A stretch of DNA of 64,000 nucleotides from Fictibacillus halophilus (lineage in GTDB: Bacteria; Bacillota; Bacilli; Bacillales; Fictibacillaceae), in the NCBI RefSeq assembly GCF_016401385.1, contig NZ_JAEACF010000001.1, positions 1,736,001-1,800,000 of the forward strand. Direction: 5' to 3'. The number at the start of each line of letters is the position of its first letter. Within the stretch, counting starts at the first letter, position 1. Below the pieces are notes generated by a model. It ran no database searches and had not been told where the DNA came from. It was given only the letters and a program-made list of their open reading frames with translations. Below are positions 35,573-44,679 of the stretch, piece after piece. Both the position numbers and the translations under genes were made by a program.

Positions 35573-36340
35573 TTACTTCTGTTCTAGTTTTGAGATGAAT
35601 TCAGCTAATTGTTTTAGCTCATCATCAGAACCTTTAAACGCATTCGGCGGCATGCCTGGTGGCTTACCTTCTTTTGCGATTTTCATGATTTCTTCAGGCT
35701 TTAATCCTGTACCGATCAATGAAGGTCCTGATGCTCCACCTGATAACGTGTTACCATGACAGCCTACACAGCTCTGCTTTTGGTAGATCTTGTATCCAGG
35801 ATCGTTTTCATCAAAACTTACATCAACGATCTTACCTTGAGTCTTCGCTTTTTCCCAATCGTGTGTCACAACAGATTCCCATGTTAAATATGTAACAGAG
35901 ATCAAACCTAATAACATTAATCCAGTTGCGATCGGACGTTTAGAAGGACGTCGCTCCAACCCTTTGTCTAAGAATGGCGCAAGCATTAACGCACCAAATG
36001 CTAGACCCGGTATAATAACAGTACCGATAAGAACATAATCCCCTGCCGCATACTTGTACTTCAGAAGCTGGTATAAAAATAGGAAGTACCAGTCTGGTAG
36101 AGGAATATATCCAGCATCGGTAGGATCTGCTTTTTTCTCCAAAGGAGATTCATGGACGATTGTCAGTATGAGGTATCCGATCAAGAATACAGCTCCTACC
36201 ATCCATTCTTTTAAAAGAAAGTTTGGCCAGAACGCTTCCGTTTTTCCCGGAAACTCCGAATAGTCTTTAGGAATATTCGGCTTGCGCTCAGCAGGGACAC
36301 GAGAGTCACCGACAAACTTCATTCCTTTACCGCGATGCAT
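35573..36340 (-). CDS. qcrC: menaquinol:cytochrome c reductase cytochrome b/c subunit QcrC
   Basis: A 255-residue Bacillus-type fusion: N-terminal half equals subunit IV of the b6f complex with three membrane helices, C-terminal half is a cytochrome c domain with covalent haem site 'CVGCHG' and a Met ligand region 'GKPPGMPPN'. It passes electrons from menaquinol to cytochrome c. AAAGGAGGG precedes the ATG. Third gene of qcrABC. Confidence 0.95.
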   Translation of the reverse strand: MHRGKGMKFVGDSRVPAERKPNIPKDYSEFPGKTEAFWPNFLLKEWMVGAVFLIGYLILTIVHESPLEKKADPTDAGYIPLPDWYFLFLYQLLKYKYAAGDYVLIGTVIIPGLAFGALMLAPFLDKGLERRPSKRPIATGLMLLGLISVTYLTWESVVTHDWEKAKTQGKIVDVSFDENDPGYKIYQKQSCVGCHGNTLSGGASGPSLIGTGLKPEEIMKIAKEGKPPGMPPNAFKGSDDELKQLAEFISKLEQK

Positions 36341-36388
36341 ATATTTCCCTCCTTTGCTCTTATGAAACTTTTAAACTTATGTTTGTTC

Positions 36389-37060
36389 TTACAACGGTCC
36401 GGAAATACCTTGTTTACGGATCATTAAGAAATGGGCACCCATCAAGCCTAACAATGCTGCAGGAAGGAAGAATACGTGGATCGCAAAGAATCGCGTAAGC
36501 GTCTGTGCTCCGATAATCTCTCCGCCGGCAAGGAACGTCTTTGCGATTGGACCAACAACAGGAATCGTCATTGCGATCTCAATTCCTACTTTAGTCGCAA
36601 ATAGCGCTTTCATATCCCAAGGCAATAGATAACCTGTAAAACCTAAACCTAACATAACAAAGAAAATAAGTACTCCAACAACCCAGTTTAATTCTCTTGG
36701 CTTCTTATAAGCTCCCTGGAAAAATACGCGCAATGTATGTAGAAACATCATTACGATAACAAGGCTCGCGCCCCAGTGGTGCATTCCGCGTACGATAACT
36801 CCAAATGCCACTTCATTTTGCAGGTAATATACGGATTCCCAAGCATTCACGATATCAGGTACATAGTACATCGTTAAGAACATACCTGAAAGAATTTGGA
36901 TAACCGTGATGAAGAAAGTTAATCCACCAAAACAGTAAACAAACGCAGAAAAATGATGTGCGGGGTTTACGTGTTCAGGTACTTCATGGTCTGCAACATC
37001 TCTCCAAAGCGGCGTAATATCCAGGCGCTCATCTACCCAGTCATAAATCTTTTGTAGCAT
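36389..37060 (-). CDS. qcrB: menaquinol:cytochrome c reductase cytochrome b subunit QcrB
   Basis: A 223-residue cytochrome b6-type subunit with four membrane helices. Haem-b histidines are in 'VRGMHHWGASLVIVMMFLHTLRVF' region (helix 2) and 'RFFAIHVFFLPAALLGLMGAHF' region (helix 4). The cysteine at 43 ('FVYCFGG') matches the site of the extra haem c in b6f-type complexes. Lies 3 bases after qcrA. Confidence 0.96.
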   Translation of the reverse strand: MLQKIYDWVDERLDITPLWRDVADHEVPEHVNPAHHFSAFVYCFGGLTFFITVIQILSGMFLTMYYVPDIVNAWESVYYLQNEVAFGVIVRGMHHWGASLVIVMMFLHTLRVFFQGAYKKPRELNWVVGVLIFFVMLGLGFTGYLLPWDMKALFATKVGIEIAMTIPVVGPIAKTFLAGGEIIGAQTLTRFFAIHVFFLPAALLGLMGAHFLMIRKQGISGPL

Positions 37061-37063
37061 TCA

Positions 37064-37567
37064 TTACGCCCCCTTTCTTGGTTTTGCCTTTCCTAAATAA
37101 AGCTTTCCATCTTTCACCTGGCTGTCATATACATCAAGTGGTGCAAGAGGTGCAGTTCCCTTAACATTAGTTCCATCCTTCGTGTAACGGCCTAAGTGGC
37201 AAGGACAGAAGAACTGGTTAGGGTGTGATGGATCTGTATTCCAGTCTACCGTACAACCTAGATGTTTACAGATTGGAGAAAGTGCGATAATATCACCATT
37301 CTTCGCTTTATAAACCCAGGCAGATTGAGTGACATCAGACTCGTACCAGCCATCTTTTTGTTTGATTTTAAAATCGAAACGCTTTGGTTCGTTAGCGATC
37401 TCTTCCATGCTCGTAACCGCTACCAATTCTTGATCTGTTCCCTCTTTTAGAATCGGATCAAGGGCGAAACGGACCATTGGCATAAGCATGCCGGCAGCCA
37501 TAAATCCACCAACGCCAGTTAATGTGTAGTTTAAGAACTGACGTCTTGAAATATCTTCCTTTGACAT
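37064..37567 (-). CDS. qcrA: menaquinol:cytochrome c reductase Rieske iron-sulfur subunit QcrA
   Basis: A 167-residue protein with a twin-Arg type start ('MSKEDISRRQFLNYTLTGVGG'), one membrane anchor and a Rieske domain with 'CKHLGC' and 'CPCHLG' holding the 2Fe-2S cluster. The start at this ATG gives the same length as the B. subtilis protein; the longer upstream frame is not coding. First gene of the qcr operon. Confidence 0.95.
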   Translation of the reverse strand: MSKEDISRRQFLNYTLTGVGGFMAAGMLMPMVRFALDPILKEGTDQELVAVTSMEEIANEPKRFDFKIKQKDGWYESDVTQSAWVYKAKNGDIIALSPICKHLGCTVDWNTDPSHPNQFFCPCHLGRYTKDGTNVKGTAPLAPLDVYDSQVKDGKLYLGKAKPRKGA

Positions 37568-37638
37568 TGTTTTCCCCCCCTTATGCTGTAAATGACGGTC
37601 CATCCGGACTTTTACACACATATTACTAGGACATAAAC

Positions 37639-37668
37639 ATGATAGCTTATGTTGTCTTTTAATGTCAA
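37639..37668 (-). promoter_or_regulatory. sigma-A-type promoter of qcrABC
   Basis: Minus-strand TTGACA (37663-37668), 18-bp spacer, TATCAT (37639-37644), about 70 bases upstream of qcrA. Confidence 0.7.
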
Positions 37669-37686
37669 TATGACATGTGGTAAATA

Positions 37687-38151
37687 TTACGAATTTATAC
37701 TCCTCTGCCAATCGTTGAAAATTAGCTGAAACAACGGTTTTACCTGCTCTTTTATCACTTCTAATTTATACTTCTCGTCCATTGTCTCAAGCGGCAGAGC
37801 GGGTACCCAAAATAATTGTCCAGAAAGTTGCTGCTCAAATTCCTTCCAATACACATCACTTGTCATCAGAAAGATATGTTTAAAATGCCCTGAATTTTTT
37901 ACATGCTCTAAGAAACTAGTTAATAGATCAAGAGCACCTTCATTTTTTACGTATGTAAAATTAGGTGATAAAAACAATCTGCCATGCAGCTGACGCTCGA
38001 TCTCTGATGTTAATAGTTCTGTATACTCTGACATCGTCACACTCGATTTGAAGTCGTTAGAGAAGCTGACTGGTGTTAGCGGAATTAAGATCGAATCTAC
38101 ATACTCACCAGACTTTAAGAATACATCTGCGTCTTTAGTTTTCCATTTCAT
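37687..38151 (-). CDS. ypiF: YpiF family protein (DUF2487)
   Basis: A 154-residue cytosolic alpha/beta protein that matches YpiF, encoded upstream of qcrA in Bacillus. AAGGAG lies 7 bases before the ATG. Seen: 'WKTKDADVFLKSGEYVDSIL..' start and conserved 'SVTMSEYTELLTSEIERQL'. Function unknown. The qcr promoter starts within its 3' neighbourhood, so the genes may also be read together. Confidence 0.85.
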   Translation of the reverse strand: MKWKTKDADVFLKSGEYVDSILIPLTPVSFSNDFKSSVTMSEYTELLTSEIERQLHGRLFLSPNFTYVKNEGALDLLTSFLEHVKNSGHFKHIFLMTSDVYWKEFEQQLSGQLFWVPALPLETMDEKYKLEVIKEQVKPLFQLIFNDWQRSINS

Positions 38152-38273
38152 AAAAAAATCTCCTTACTTGGTATGTACTGCTTCTTATCGTACCATATTT
38201 CTCGCTAGCATAATGAGGTTGGCAAAGAAAATAGGTAGATTTGTAGATGTCGAAATAAGTCAAGATATGTCGA

Positions 38274-38399
38274 CTAGAGGATAAAGGAGAAAAACTCGTG
38301 GATAAAGTGACCAAACTTTTGGATTGCAGGCTAAAACTCGTGAATTCAAAGCATGAATTTATGGATTAGGTGCAATATTCTATGGTCAAGATCGACGAT
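38274..38399. repeat. degenerate 21-bp tandem array (locus C)
   Basis: Six units of exactly 21 bp. On the plus strand they begin CTAGAGGATAAAG, CTCGTGGATAAAG, CTTTTGGATTGCA, CTCGTGAATTCAA, TTTATGGATTAGG and TCTATGGTCAAGA; the first three end in an A-run. It lies in the 328-bp gap between ypiF and the ypiB terminator, which holds no gene. A small hairpin CCGTG/CACGG follows at 38401-38414. Confidence 0.75.
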
Positions 38400-38440
38400 A
38401 CCGTGTGTGCACGGGTTAGCACAGAAATCACATAACCCAC

Positions 38441-38470
38441 AAAAAAGACGACCCTTTCGTAAGAGTCGCC
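38441..38470 (-). terminator. ypiB terminator
   Basis: Minus-strand stem GGCGACTC / GGGTCGTC with two G-U pairs, loop TTACGAAA, then TTTTTTG. Confidence 0.8.
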
Positions 38471-38479
38471 TTCACACAA

Positions 38480-39031
38480 CTAGGATGGCTGTTTTTCTAA
38501 GTTTTTTAGTTCATTGGTCCATTTTGTAAAGCTATCATAATCTTTTTGGTCTAATGCTGCATCGATCTTTGCCATAATATCATTCTTGCGATAGGTTTCA
38601 ATCGACTTCTCTAATACCATTTCCGCCCATATGCCATATTTTTTGTCCATCGACATATTCTGTGGCAAGTGCGGGTTTTCTTCTAATACAGATGCGTACT
38701 CGGGCGTCAGACGTGATGCGTTAAAATTAAGTTCAAGATAGATCTCTTCCTCTTGGTTCAAGCGGATGTCATGAAATGATTTTTCGGCATCAGTCGTTAG
38801 AACATTTTGTTTGTAAAAACGGAATGGGACTCCGTCTGTGCATTGAGTTGACATGATTATGGCCTTTGGACAATATTCAGCTTTCTCTACAAAATGTACC
38901 TTCTCCATCAGTTGGTCATCACTAACTAAATAGTTTAATAACCAAACACATTCGCGCTTCTTTAACTGATAATGATTAAGGAACCATTTGATAAAATCCT
39001 TTTTTTCAAGGACCGAAACGGTGCTGCTCAT
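38480..39031 (-). CDS. ypiB: YpiB family protein (UPF0302)
   Basis: A 183-residue soluble protein of the UPF0302 family ('[25 protein letters not shown]', 'IIMSTQ', and the IDEAL-like C-terminal '[21 protein letters not shown]'). GGGGGGA lies 5 bases before the chosen ATG. YpiB and YpiA were reported as partners in B. subtilis cell-envelope regulation; the exact job is unclear. Encoded 90 bases after ypiA. Confidence 0.88.
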   Translation of the reverse strand: MSSTVSVLEKKDFIKWFLNHYQLKKRECVWLLNYLVSDDQLMEKVHFVEKAEYCPKAIIMSTQCTDGVPFRFYKQNVLTTDAEKSFHDIRLNQEEEIYLELNFNASRLTPEYASVLEENPHLPQNMSMDKKYGIWAEMVLEKSIETYRKNDIMAKIDAALDQKDYDSFTKWTNELKNLEKQPS

Positions 39032-39121
39032 TGCAATCCCCCCATCATTCAAAAACACGTCATCTTGATACTAAATATATTCTCTCACTGCTCGTAAAAT
39101 CCTTCTTCACTTCAGAAAGTT

Positions 39122-40375
39122 TTAAAAATCTTCCAAGCGGTTTAAAACGTCTTCAATATCGTCTCGTTCCGGGCTTTGGTTCAACAAATTCTGCAGAATG
39201 CTTTTCGCTTTCTTCTGGTCGCCTTCCTCGATGAGGAAGTAAGCATATTCTTCTAAGAACACTGGATCCTCCGTAAACAACAGAGATGCTTTTTCGTACC
39301 ATTTTGCGGCTTCACTATAATCTTCGGTTTCTCTATTTGCTGTAGCGAGATGCCAGTACATGAGCGGTATCTCTTCTTTCGTTTCAGAAAGTGACTTGTA
39401 GAGACTGAGTAGATCTTCAAATCTTTCTTCACGAATGTACTGATCGCCTAACCTTAGCAGTGGTTCTATACGTGTAGGATTGAGTTCAAGCGCCTGTTTC
39501 ACCCACTGTTCACCTTGATCAGGATTGTGAAGTTTATAAGCTAACCTTGCAGCCTGCAGATAGATATTCTCGTTGTGTTCATCCCTTTTTAATCCTTCAG
39601 AGATGACGTCATACGCCTCTGTAAGAGCCCCTTCTTCTTCATATGCTTCAGATAGCACGCTATAGAGGGTTGTATAATCGGGATCCATGTCTTTTAGTTC
39701 TTCAAGGCTCGAAATCGCTTCTTTATACTCTCCTGCTTTAAAGGCAGTCACTCCATGACCAAATAAGCTGTAAAGATCTTTATGGTGATCCAGACCTTTT
39801 CTGTAGTATGGAAGAGATTCTTCAAACTTGCCTGCTCTGCTTAGTGCTTCGGCATATCTTAATGTAACATCTTCAATTTCAGCTTTTTCGTCGATCGCTA
39901 CTTTTAATAGTGGCAAACTTGAATCAAATTTACCTTGTCTTAAATAGAAATCACCTAAAGCATATGCTAGTACCGGATGTTTCTGGTCCTTTTGATGTGC
40001 TTCTGTAAGCTTACGTTCTGCAACTTCTGTCAGTCCAAGACTTTCGTACAGATCCGCTTGAAGGATAAGCGCTCTTAAATATTCGTCATCTTCTTCACTT
40101 ACTTGATCTAAATACTCGATCGCTTTCTCATCCATGCCTTCATCCAAGCAGCATTCTGCAATGGATACGAGCAGCTCTCCATCTCCAGGGTATTTTTGTA
40201 GCAACTCATTAAATAGGTTCATTGCTTCAGTTGTATGGCCCCAGTTCAAGTAAACTTCGGCGATCTCGAACTTTTCTGGATCTCCTGCTTTTTGTTTAAT
40301 TTTATCTAATAGCGACATTCCTTTTTCGACGTCACCATGTTCAACAAGCCTGATTGCATCTTGGATTTCGTTCAC
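39122..40375 (-). CDS. ypiA: TPR-repeat protein YpiA
   Basis: A 417-residue protein made of about ten to twelve tetratricopeptide repeats (for example 'ALGDFYLRQGKFDSSLPLL' and 'LGDQYIREERFEDLLSLY'), so a protein-protein interaction scaffold in the cytosol. The start is a GTG 8 bases after AAGGGAG, matching the family N-terminus; the earlier ATG lies in the end of the upstream gene. Paired with ypiB as in B. subtilis. Confidence 0.88.
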   Translation of the reverse strand: MNEIQDAIRLVEHGDVEKGMSLLDKIKQKAGDPEKFEIAEVYLNWGHTTEAMNLFNELLQKYPGDGELLVSIAECCLDEGMDEKAIEYLDQVSEEDDEYLRALILQADLYESLGLTEVAERKLTEAHQKDQKHPVLAYALGDFYLRQGKFDSSLPLLKVAIDEKAEIEDVTLRYAEALSRAGKFEESLPYYRKGLDHHKDLYSLFGHGVTAFKAGEYKEAISSLEELKDMDPDYTTLYSVLSEAYEEEGALTEAYDVISEGLKRDEHNENIYLQAARLAYKLHNPDQGEQWVKQALELNPTRIEPLLRLGDQYIREERFEDLLSLYKSLSETKEEIPLMYWHLATANRETEDYSEAAKWYEKASLLFTEDPVFLEEYAYFLIEEGDQKKAKSILQNLLNQSPERDDIEDVLNRLEDF

Positions 40376-40412
40376 TGATAAAACTCCCTTATCCCTTGTA
40401 TTCTTGTGCCTA

Positions 40413-41285
40413 TTATACACGAGAAATGAGAGATTCTCCAAAACGACGGGGCTTTACCACGATAATTTCTTTTCCATACCCTTGATGCTTTTCTGGGACT
40501 TTCTCAGAAAAGACGATCTCACCTCTTACGATTACAGCTTGTAACGTTTCATGTAGTCCATCTGTACGGTAAATACAATAGTCAGCATCACTGCCAGCGA
40601 ACAGACCGCCTTTAACAGGGTACAGACCAAGCATTTTCAAACTGGGTAAAGAAATAGGTTCAGCTTCTTTCAAATCATGAAAAAGTGTTGGAATTTGATG
40701 TTGAATAGCAAGCTCGTTCCATTTTTTTTGCCACGTATTTTTCAACTTCTGATCCGTGTTGGATGGAAAGGTTGGAAAGATTACAGTTCCATAACTAAAA
40801 TTAGCTTCACTGATTCTCTCCCAGATCACATTTGTTAACTGAGTAAAATCTTTACAGATCAACTGGATAAACGGAATTCTACTTCTACGACAAAAACTCA
40901 TCATTTGTGGAGTGATCTTTTCTGGAGACATGCTAAGGCCAATACAATAGTCTATCGAACTGGATATCAAGAGATGCTTCGTTCGCTTCAACTCTGTTTC
41001 AGCTTCATGTAAATAGCTGACTTCAGCAGATGTTAGTAGTGTAGTGGTCCCGCTTCTTACTCTCTCACCAAGATTTTGTCTTACCTTTTCGATAGGCAAT
41101 CTATTCAATGACATAAGAGGACTGATATGCCCAGGAATCATCTTTAAACCTTGCATAGACATCTTCATCACATTCATTCTAAGAGGGCCCTGTGAGACGT
41201 AGGAGATTTTTTGAGAGTCTACTAGATAGGAAAGAACAGTATCTGTACCGAGCGATTGCAGCGGGCGCTCAATAATATATCGCAT
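40413..41285 (-). CDS. degenerate amidohydrolase-like protein
   Basis: A 290-residue protein with the outline of the amidohydrolase superfamily: 'IPGHISPLMS' sits where active enzymes have P-G-x-I-D-x-H-x-H, 'VRSGTTTLL' matches the next strand, and the end 'GGLFAGSDADYCIY' plus 'AVIVRGEIVF' is the composite beta domain of the fold. The metal-binding H-x-H and the later His and Asp ligands are missing, so it is unlikely to be a normal hydrolase. AAAAAGGAGG gives a strong start. It lies 38 bases upstream of ypiA, in one operon, in the place of tyrA-aroE in B. subtilis. Confidence 0.7.
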   Translation of the reverse strand: MRYIIERPLQSLGTDTVLSYLVDSQKISYVSQGPLRMNVMKMSMQGLKMIPGHISPLMSLNRLPIEKVRQNLGERVRSGTTTLLTSAEVSYLHEAETELKRTKHLLISSSIDYCIGLSMSPEKITPQMMSFCRRSRIPFIQLICKDFTQLTNVIWERISEANFSYGTVIFPTFPSNTDQKLKNTWQKKWNELAIQHQIPTLFHDLKEAEPISLPSLKMLGLYPVKGGLFAGSDADYCIYRTDGLHETLQAVIVRGEIVFSEKVPEKHQGYGKEIIVVKPRRFGESLISRV

Positions 41286-41348
41286 AGCTCGCCTCCTTTT
41301 TTTCTCTATAGGACAAGTTATGATAGATATGAGGGTTTTATGATAGAA

Positions 41349-41377
41349 AATATAGAAGAAATAAAAAATGAGAACAA
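41349..41377 (-). promoter_or_regulatory. sigma-A-type promoter of the amidohydrolase-like gene and ypiA
   Basis: Minus-strand TTGTTC (41372-41377), 17-bp spacer, TATATT (41349-41354). The -35 box overlaps the T-run of the upstream small-RNA terminator. Confidence 0.6.
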
Positions 41378-41446
41378 AAAAAGTCCTGACATGTAAGCGC
41401 TGTCAGGAAAGTATAATATGGATAGGAGTGGAGAGAAACCATATTA
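41376..41446 (-). ncRNA. predicted 70-nt small RNA with C/U-rich loop
   Basis: Downstream of a near-consensus promoter (41452-41480) lies a 5' hairpin with stem TAATATGG / CCATATTA (41414-41421 with 41439-41446) and a 17-base loop UUUCUCUCCACUCCUAU, then a short linker and an intrinsic terminator with stem TCCTGACA / TGTCAGGA and TTTTTTT. No ORF with a ribosome binding site lies inside. The loop is complementary to a Shine-Dalgarno-like AGGAGUGGAGAG, as in C-rich loops of known Firmicute regulatory RNAs. Confidence 0.6.
41384..41408 (-). terminator. terminator of the predicted small RNA
   Basis: Perfect 8-bp stem TCCTGACA / TGTCAGGA on the minus strand with a 9-base loop, followed by CTTTTTTT. 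Confidence 0.85.
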
Positions 41447-41451
41447 CATTC

Positions 41452-41480
41452 ATTATAAATAGAGCTTATTTAAAATGCAA
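41452..41480 (-). promoter_or_regulatory. near-consensus sigma-A promoter of the predicted small RNA
   Basis: Minus-strand TTGCAT (41475-41480), 17-bp spacer, TATAAT (41452-41457). It begins just after the hisC terminator and has no coding sequence behind it for 160 bases. Confidence 0.75.
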
Positions 41481-41500
41481 CACTTTTTTGAAAATTATGA

Positions 41501-41531
41501 AAATAGCCCGATATCTTTAAAAATACCGGGC
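41501..41531 (-). terminator. terminator of the trp-hisC operon
   Basis: Minus-strand stem GCCCGGTAT / ATATCGGGC (one G-U), 8-base loop, then TATTTTC, 19 bases past hisC. Confidence 0.75.
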
Positions 41532-41549
41532 ATTTTATCATTAGTATTA

Positions 41550-42656
41550 TTATTTATTTACTTTCTCTACAACAGAGTCAATATACGCACCTAAATGTTC
41601 GATGATCTCTTTGTTCTGTTCTTCTTCACCGATTGTGACACGGATCATGGTAGGAAAACCTAATGCACTACCTGATCGCACAATATACCCTTTACGCAGA
41701 AGATAATCAAAGGCTTGATCTGCATCAGATTTTACGTCGAGCAGAATAAAGTTAGCTTCAGAAGGATAGTACAACAATCCTTTTTCATCACAGAATGAAT
41801 AAAACGTTTCAAGACCTTCTCTGTTCTTCTCTTTGCATTCTGTAATAAACGTATCATCTTCCAGTGCTCCGATCGCTGCAGCTTGAGCAATTCGAGATGT
41901 GTTGAAAGGTTCTCTAGCAGGCTCGATAGACTGGATGACGGAAGACTGAGCGACTCCATATCCGATTCGAAGCGCAGCTAGTCCATGAGCTTTTGAGAAC
42001 GTTCTTAAGATTACTAGATTCGGATATTTATCTAAGTAATCTAGCGTGTTTGGATAATCAGCAGCTGATACATACTCATAATAAGCTTCGTCACTTACTA
42101 CGATCACGTCAGACGGTACTTTTTCCATAAAGCTTACAAACAGAGACTCCGGAATATAGTTTCCAGTCGGGTTGTTCGGATTGCAAAGCCAGACGATTCT
42201 CGTATTTTGATCGATCGCTTCAAGCATCGCATCTAGATCATGATTGCCATCGACCAACTGAACCTCTCTCACTTCTGCTCCTTCGATAACAGTATTATGT
42301 CTGTATTGAGGAAAAGTAGGAGCTGCCATTACCGTGTTGGTTTCAGGTGATAGATAAGCTCGACAAAGAATTTGAACCACTTCATCTGACCCATTACCAA
42401 AAATGATCTGGTCTTGTTTCACTTGAAGGTGGCTTGAGAGTTTTTCTCTAAGTTCAGCTGAATAACCGTCTGGATATACATGAAGCTGTGATAGCTCCTC
42501 AGTTATCTTTTCTTTCGCAAGATCAGAGCATCCATAAGGGTTCTCGTTTGAAGCGAGTTTTACGATTTTCTCTAGACCAAGTTCACGCTTCACTTCTTCA
42601 ACTGGTTTACCTGGTTTGTAAGGTTTTAAAGATAACAACTGCTGTTTCGGCTGCAT
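41550..42656 (-). CDS. hisC: histidinol-phosphate/aromatic aminotransferase
   Basis: A 368-residue PLP aminotransferase: '[13 protein letters not shown]', '[11 protein letters not shown]', '[10 protein letters not shown]', 'DEAYYEYV' and the PLP lysine in '[18 protein letters not shown]'. In Bacillus, HisC works in histidine synthesis and in the last step of Tyr/Phe synthesis, which explains its place at the end of the trp operon, 14 bases after trpA. AGGAGTG precedes the ATG. Confidence 0.95.
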   Translation of the reverse strand: MQPKQQLLSLKPYKPGKPVEEVKRELGLEKIVKLASNENPYGCSDLAKEKITEELSQLHVYPDGYSAELREKLSSHLQVKQDQIIFGNGSDEVVQILCRAYLSPETNTVMAAPTFPQYRHNTVIEGAEVREVQLVDGNHDLDAMLEAIDQNTRIVWLCNPNNPTGNYIPESLFVSFMEKVPSDVIVVSDEAYYEYVSAADYPNTLDYLDKYPNLVILRTFSKAHGLAALRIGYGVAQSSVIQSIEPAREPFNTSRIAQAAAIGALEDDTFITECKEKNREGLETFYSFCDEKGLLYYPSEANFILLDVKSDADQAFDYLLRKGYIVRSGSALGFPTMIRVTIGEEEQNKEIIEHLGAYIDSVVEKVNK

Positions 42657-42670
42657 TTTCCCACTCCTTT

Positions 42671-43477
42671 TTAACGACTATAGACAGGCAGCAAAGACTC
42701 AATATACGATTTGAACGTTTTAATCGCTTCCTCTCTGTTCGTTAGCAGGTCACTTTCTAGTTCCTCAATCTTTTTTACGATTGCACTGCCTACGATAAAC
42801 CCATCACTGCTGCCATCAAACTGCAGAATCTGTTCTCGCGTAGATAGTCCGAACCCTACTAAGACGGGAACACGGCTGTTTCGTTTCGCGGCTTTCAAGA
42901 AATCATCCAAACCTGCTCGAAACTCACTTCTAATGCCTGTCACACCTAATGACGAGATGCAATATAAAAAGCCTTCTGCCTCTCTACTGAGTCTTTCAAG
43001 CTTTTCTTCACGCGTTGTAGGTGAAACGAGCGAGATGAGAGCAAGGTTATGCTCTTTACACATTTCTTGTAAATATCCGCTTTCTTCATACGGCAAATCA
43101 GGTACTAGAACCCCGTCCACGCCGCTACTCTCTGCTAACTTCAGGAAACGATTTTCTCCTAATTGTAACAAAAGATTATAATAAGTAAAGATAATTACCG
43201 GAATCTTCAATCCTCTTTCACGAAGCTTAGATACGAGATTTACGGTTTTTTCAAGATTCATATTTTGTGCCAGACCTCGCATACCTGCTCGTTGAATCAC
43301 AGGTCCATCTGCCAATGGATCAGAGTATGGAACACCTAGCTCAAGGGCATGAGCTCCGCACTTCTCAAGAGCTAAAGACAGTTCGATCGTTGCTTCTTCA
43401 CATGGGTCACCAGCCATGATATAAGGAGTGAAACGATAATCTGATGATTGTTGAAAGACTTCCCATCTCTTATTCAT
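42671..43477 (-). CDS. trpA: tryptophan synthase alpha chain
   Basis: A 268-residue TIM barrel. Catalytic Glu in '[20 protein letters not shown]' and Asp in '[12 protein letters not shown]' are intact; '[12 protein letters not shown]' is the phosphate loop. It cleaves indole-glycerol phosphate and hands indole to TrpB. Two bases after trpB. Confidence 0.96.
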   Translation of the reverse strand: MNKRWEVFQQSSDYRFTPYIMAGDPCEEATIELSLALEKCGAHALELGVPYSDPLADGPVIQRAGMRGLAQNMNLEKTVNLVSKLRERGLKIPVIIFTYYNLLLQLGENRFLKLAESSGVDGVLVPDLPYEESGYLQEMCKEHNLALISLVSPTTREEKLERLSREAEGFLYCISSLGVTGIRSEFRAGLDDFLKAAKRNSRVPVLVGFGLSTREQILQFDGSSDGFIVGSAIVKKIEELESDLLTNREEAIKTFKSYIESLLPVYSR

Positions 43478-43479
43478 CT

Positions 43480-44679
43480 TTATTTCCCCCCTTCTTCAAA
43501 TTCCATCAGTGTATGAACATCTTTGTCGCCTCTTCCTGATAAGCAGACGACGATATGTTGATCTTTTTGCATTTTTTTTGCGAGCTTCAGACTATAAGCT
43601 ACGGCGTGAGCACTCTCTAACGCACATAAAATTCCTTCGTTCTCACATAAAAGCTTTAATGCTTGTAACGCTTCTTGATCTGTTACTGCTTCATACGTTA
43701 CTCTTTTTGTCTCATGAAGGTAGGCGTGTTCTGGCCCTATTCCCGGATAATCAAGACCTGCTGAGATCGAATAAGGTTCTGTAATCTGCCCTTCGCTTGT
43801 TTGAAGAAGCTTCGTCAACGAACCGTGAATCACACCATTTGAGCCTTTTGATAAAGTTGCTGCATGCTGAGCAGTCTCTACACCCATCCCTGCTGCCTCT
43901 ATTCCGTACAGAGGTACATCTTTCTCGATAAACGGTGCGAACATGCCGATCGCATTGCTGCCGCCACCTACACAAGCTACAACAGCATCTGGAAGCTTTC
44001 CTTTATGAATCTCATTGAACTGACTCTCTGTTTCATGACCGATTACCTGCTGAAATTGTTTGACCATCTTAGGATAAGGATATGGCCCTACAGCAGAACC
44101 GATGAGATAAAAGGTGTCTTCGACCGCAGCAACCCATTCTCGGATCGCTTCATTGGTAGCATCTTTTAACGTTTGGCTGCCGCTCGTGACCTCGATCACT
44201 TCTGCACCTAACAGTTTCATTCGAAATACATTTAGTGCTTGTCTTCTTATATCTTCTTTTCCCATATAAACCTTACAAGACAATCCATACTTCGCTGCTA
44301 CAGTCGCTGCTGCTACGCCATGCTGACCCGCTCCAGTCTCGGCTATGATCTTTTTCTTTCCCATCCTTACTGCTAAGAGAGCTTGGCCGATGGCGTTATT
44401 AATCTTATGTGCTCCTGTGTGATTTAGGTCTTCTCTCTTTAAATAGATCGATGCTCCACCATTAGACTCACTGAGACGATCGGCTTTTGTTAAGGGCGTC
44501 GGACGTCCTGAATAAATCGCTAGTTCTTTTTGGAAAAGCTCGTTAAATTCTTTATCTTGAATGGCTTCATCGAAAGCCGTTTCAAGCTCTTCAAGTGCAA
44601 ACATGATCGTTTCTGGGACGTATTTTCCCCCGAACACACCGTATCTTCCTCTATGATCAGGTACTGTAGCTGTAGTCAT
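43480..44679 (-). CDS. trpB: tryptophan synthase beta chain
   Basis: A 399-residue PLP enzyme. '[12 protein letters not shown]', PLP lysine in '[15 protein letters not shown]', '[13 protein letters not shown]' with the catalytic Glu and the phosphate loop '[12 protein letters not shown]' are present. Condenses indole and serine to tryptophan. The ATG overlaps the trpF stop by 4 bases. Confidence 0.97.
   Translation of the reverse strand: MTTATVPDHRGRYGVFGGKYVPETIMFALEELETAFDEAIQDKEFNELFQKELAIYSGRPTPLTKADRLSESNGGASIYLKREDLNHTGAHKINNAIGQALLAVRMGKKKIIAETGAGQHGVAAATVAAKYGLSCKVYMGKEDIRRQALNVFRMKLLGAEVIEVTSGSQTLKDATNEAIREWVAAVEDTFYLIGSAVGPYPYPKMVKQFQQVIGHETESQFNEIHKGKLPDAVVACVGGGSNAIGMFAPFIEKDVPLYGIEAAGMGVETAQHAATLSKGSNGVIHGSLTKLLQTSEGQITEPYSISAGLDYPGIGPEHAYLHETKRVTYEAVTDQEALQALKLLCENEGILCALESAHAVAYSLKLAKKMQKDQHIVVCLSGRGDKDVHTLMEFEEGGK

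Noticed and set aside
41411..41460. 14-codon plus-strand ORF (MDRSGEKPYYIHYK) opposite the predicted small RNA
   Set aside because: No ribosome binding site; promoter and terminator signals are all on the minus strand.
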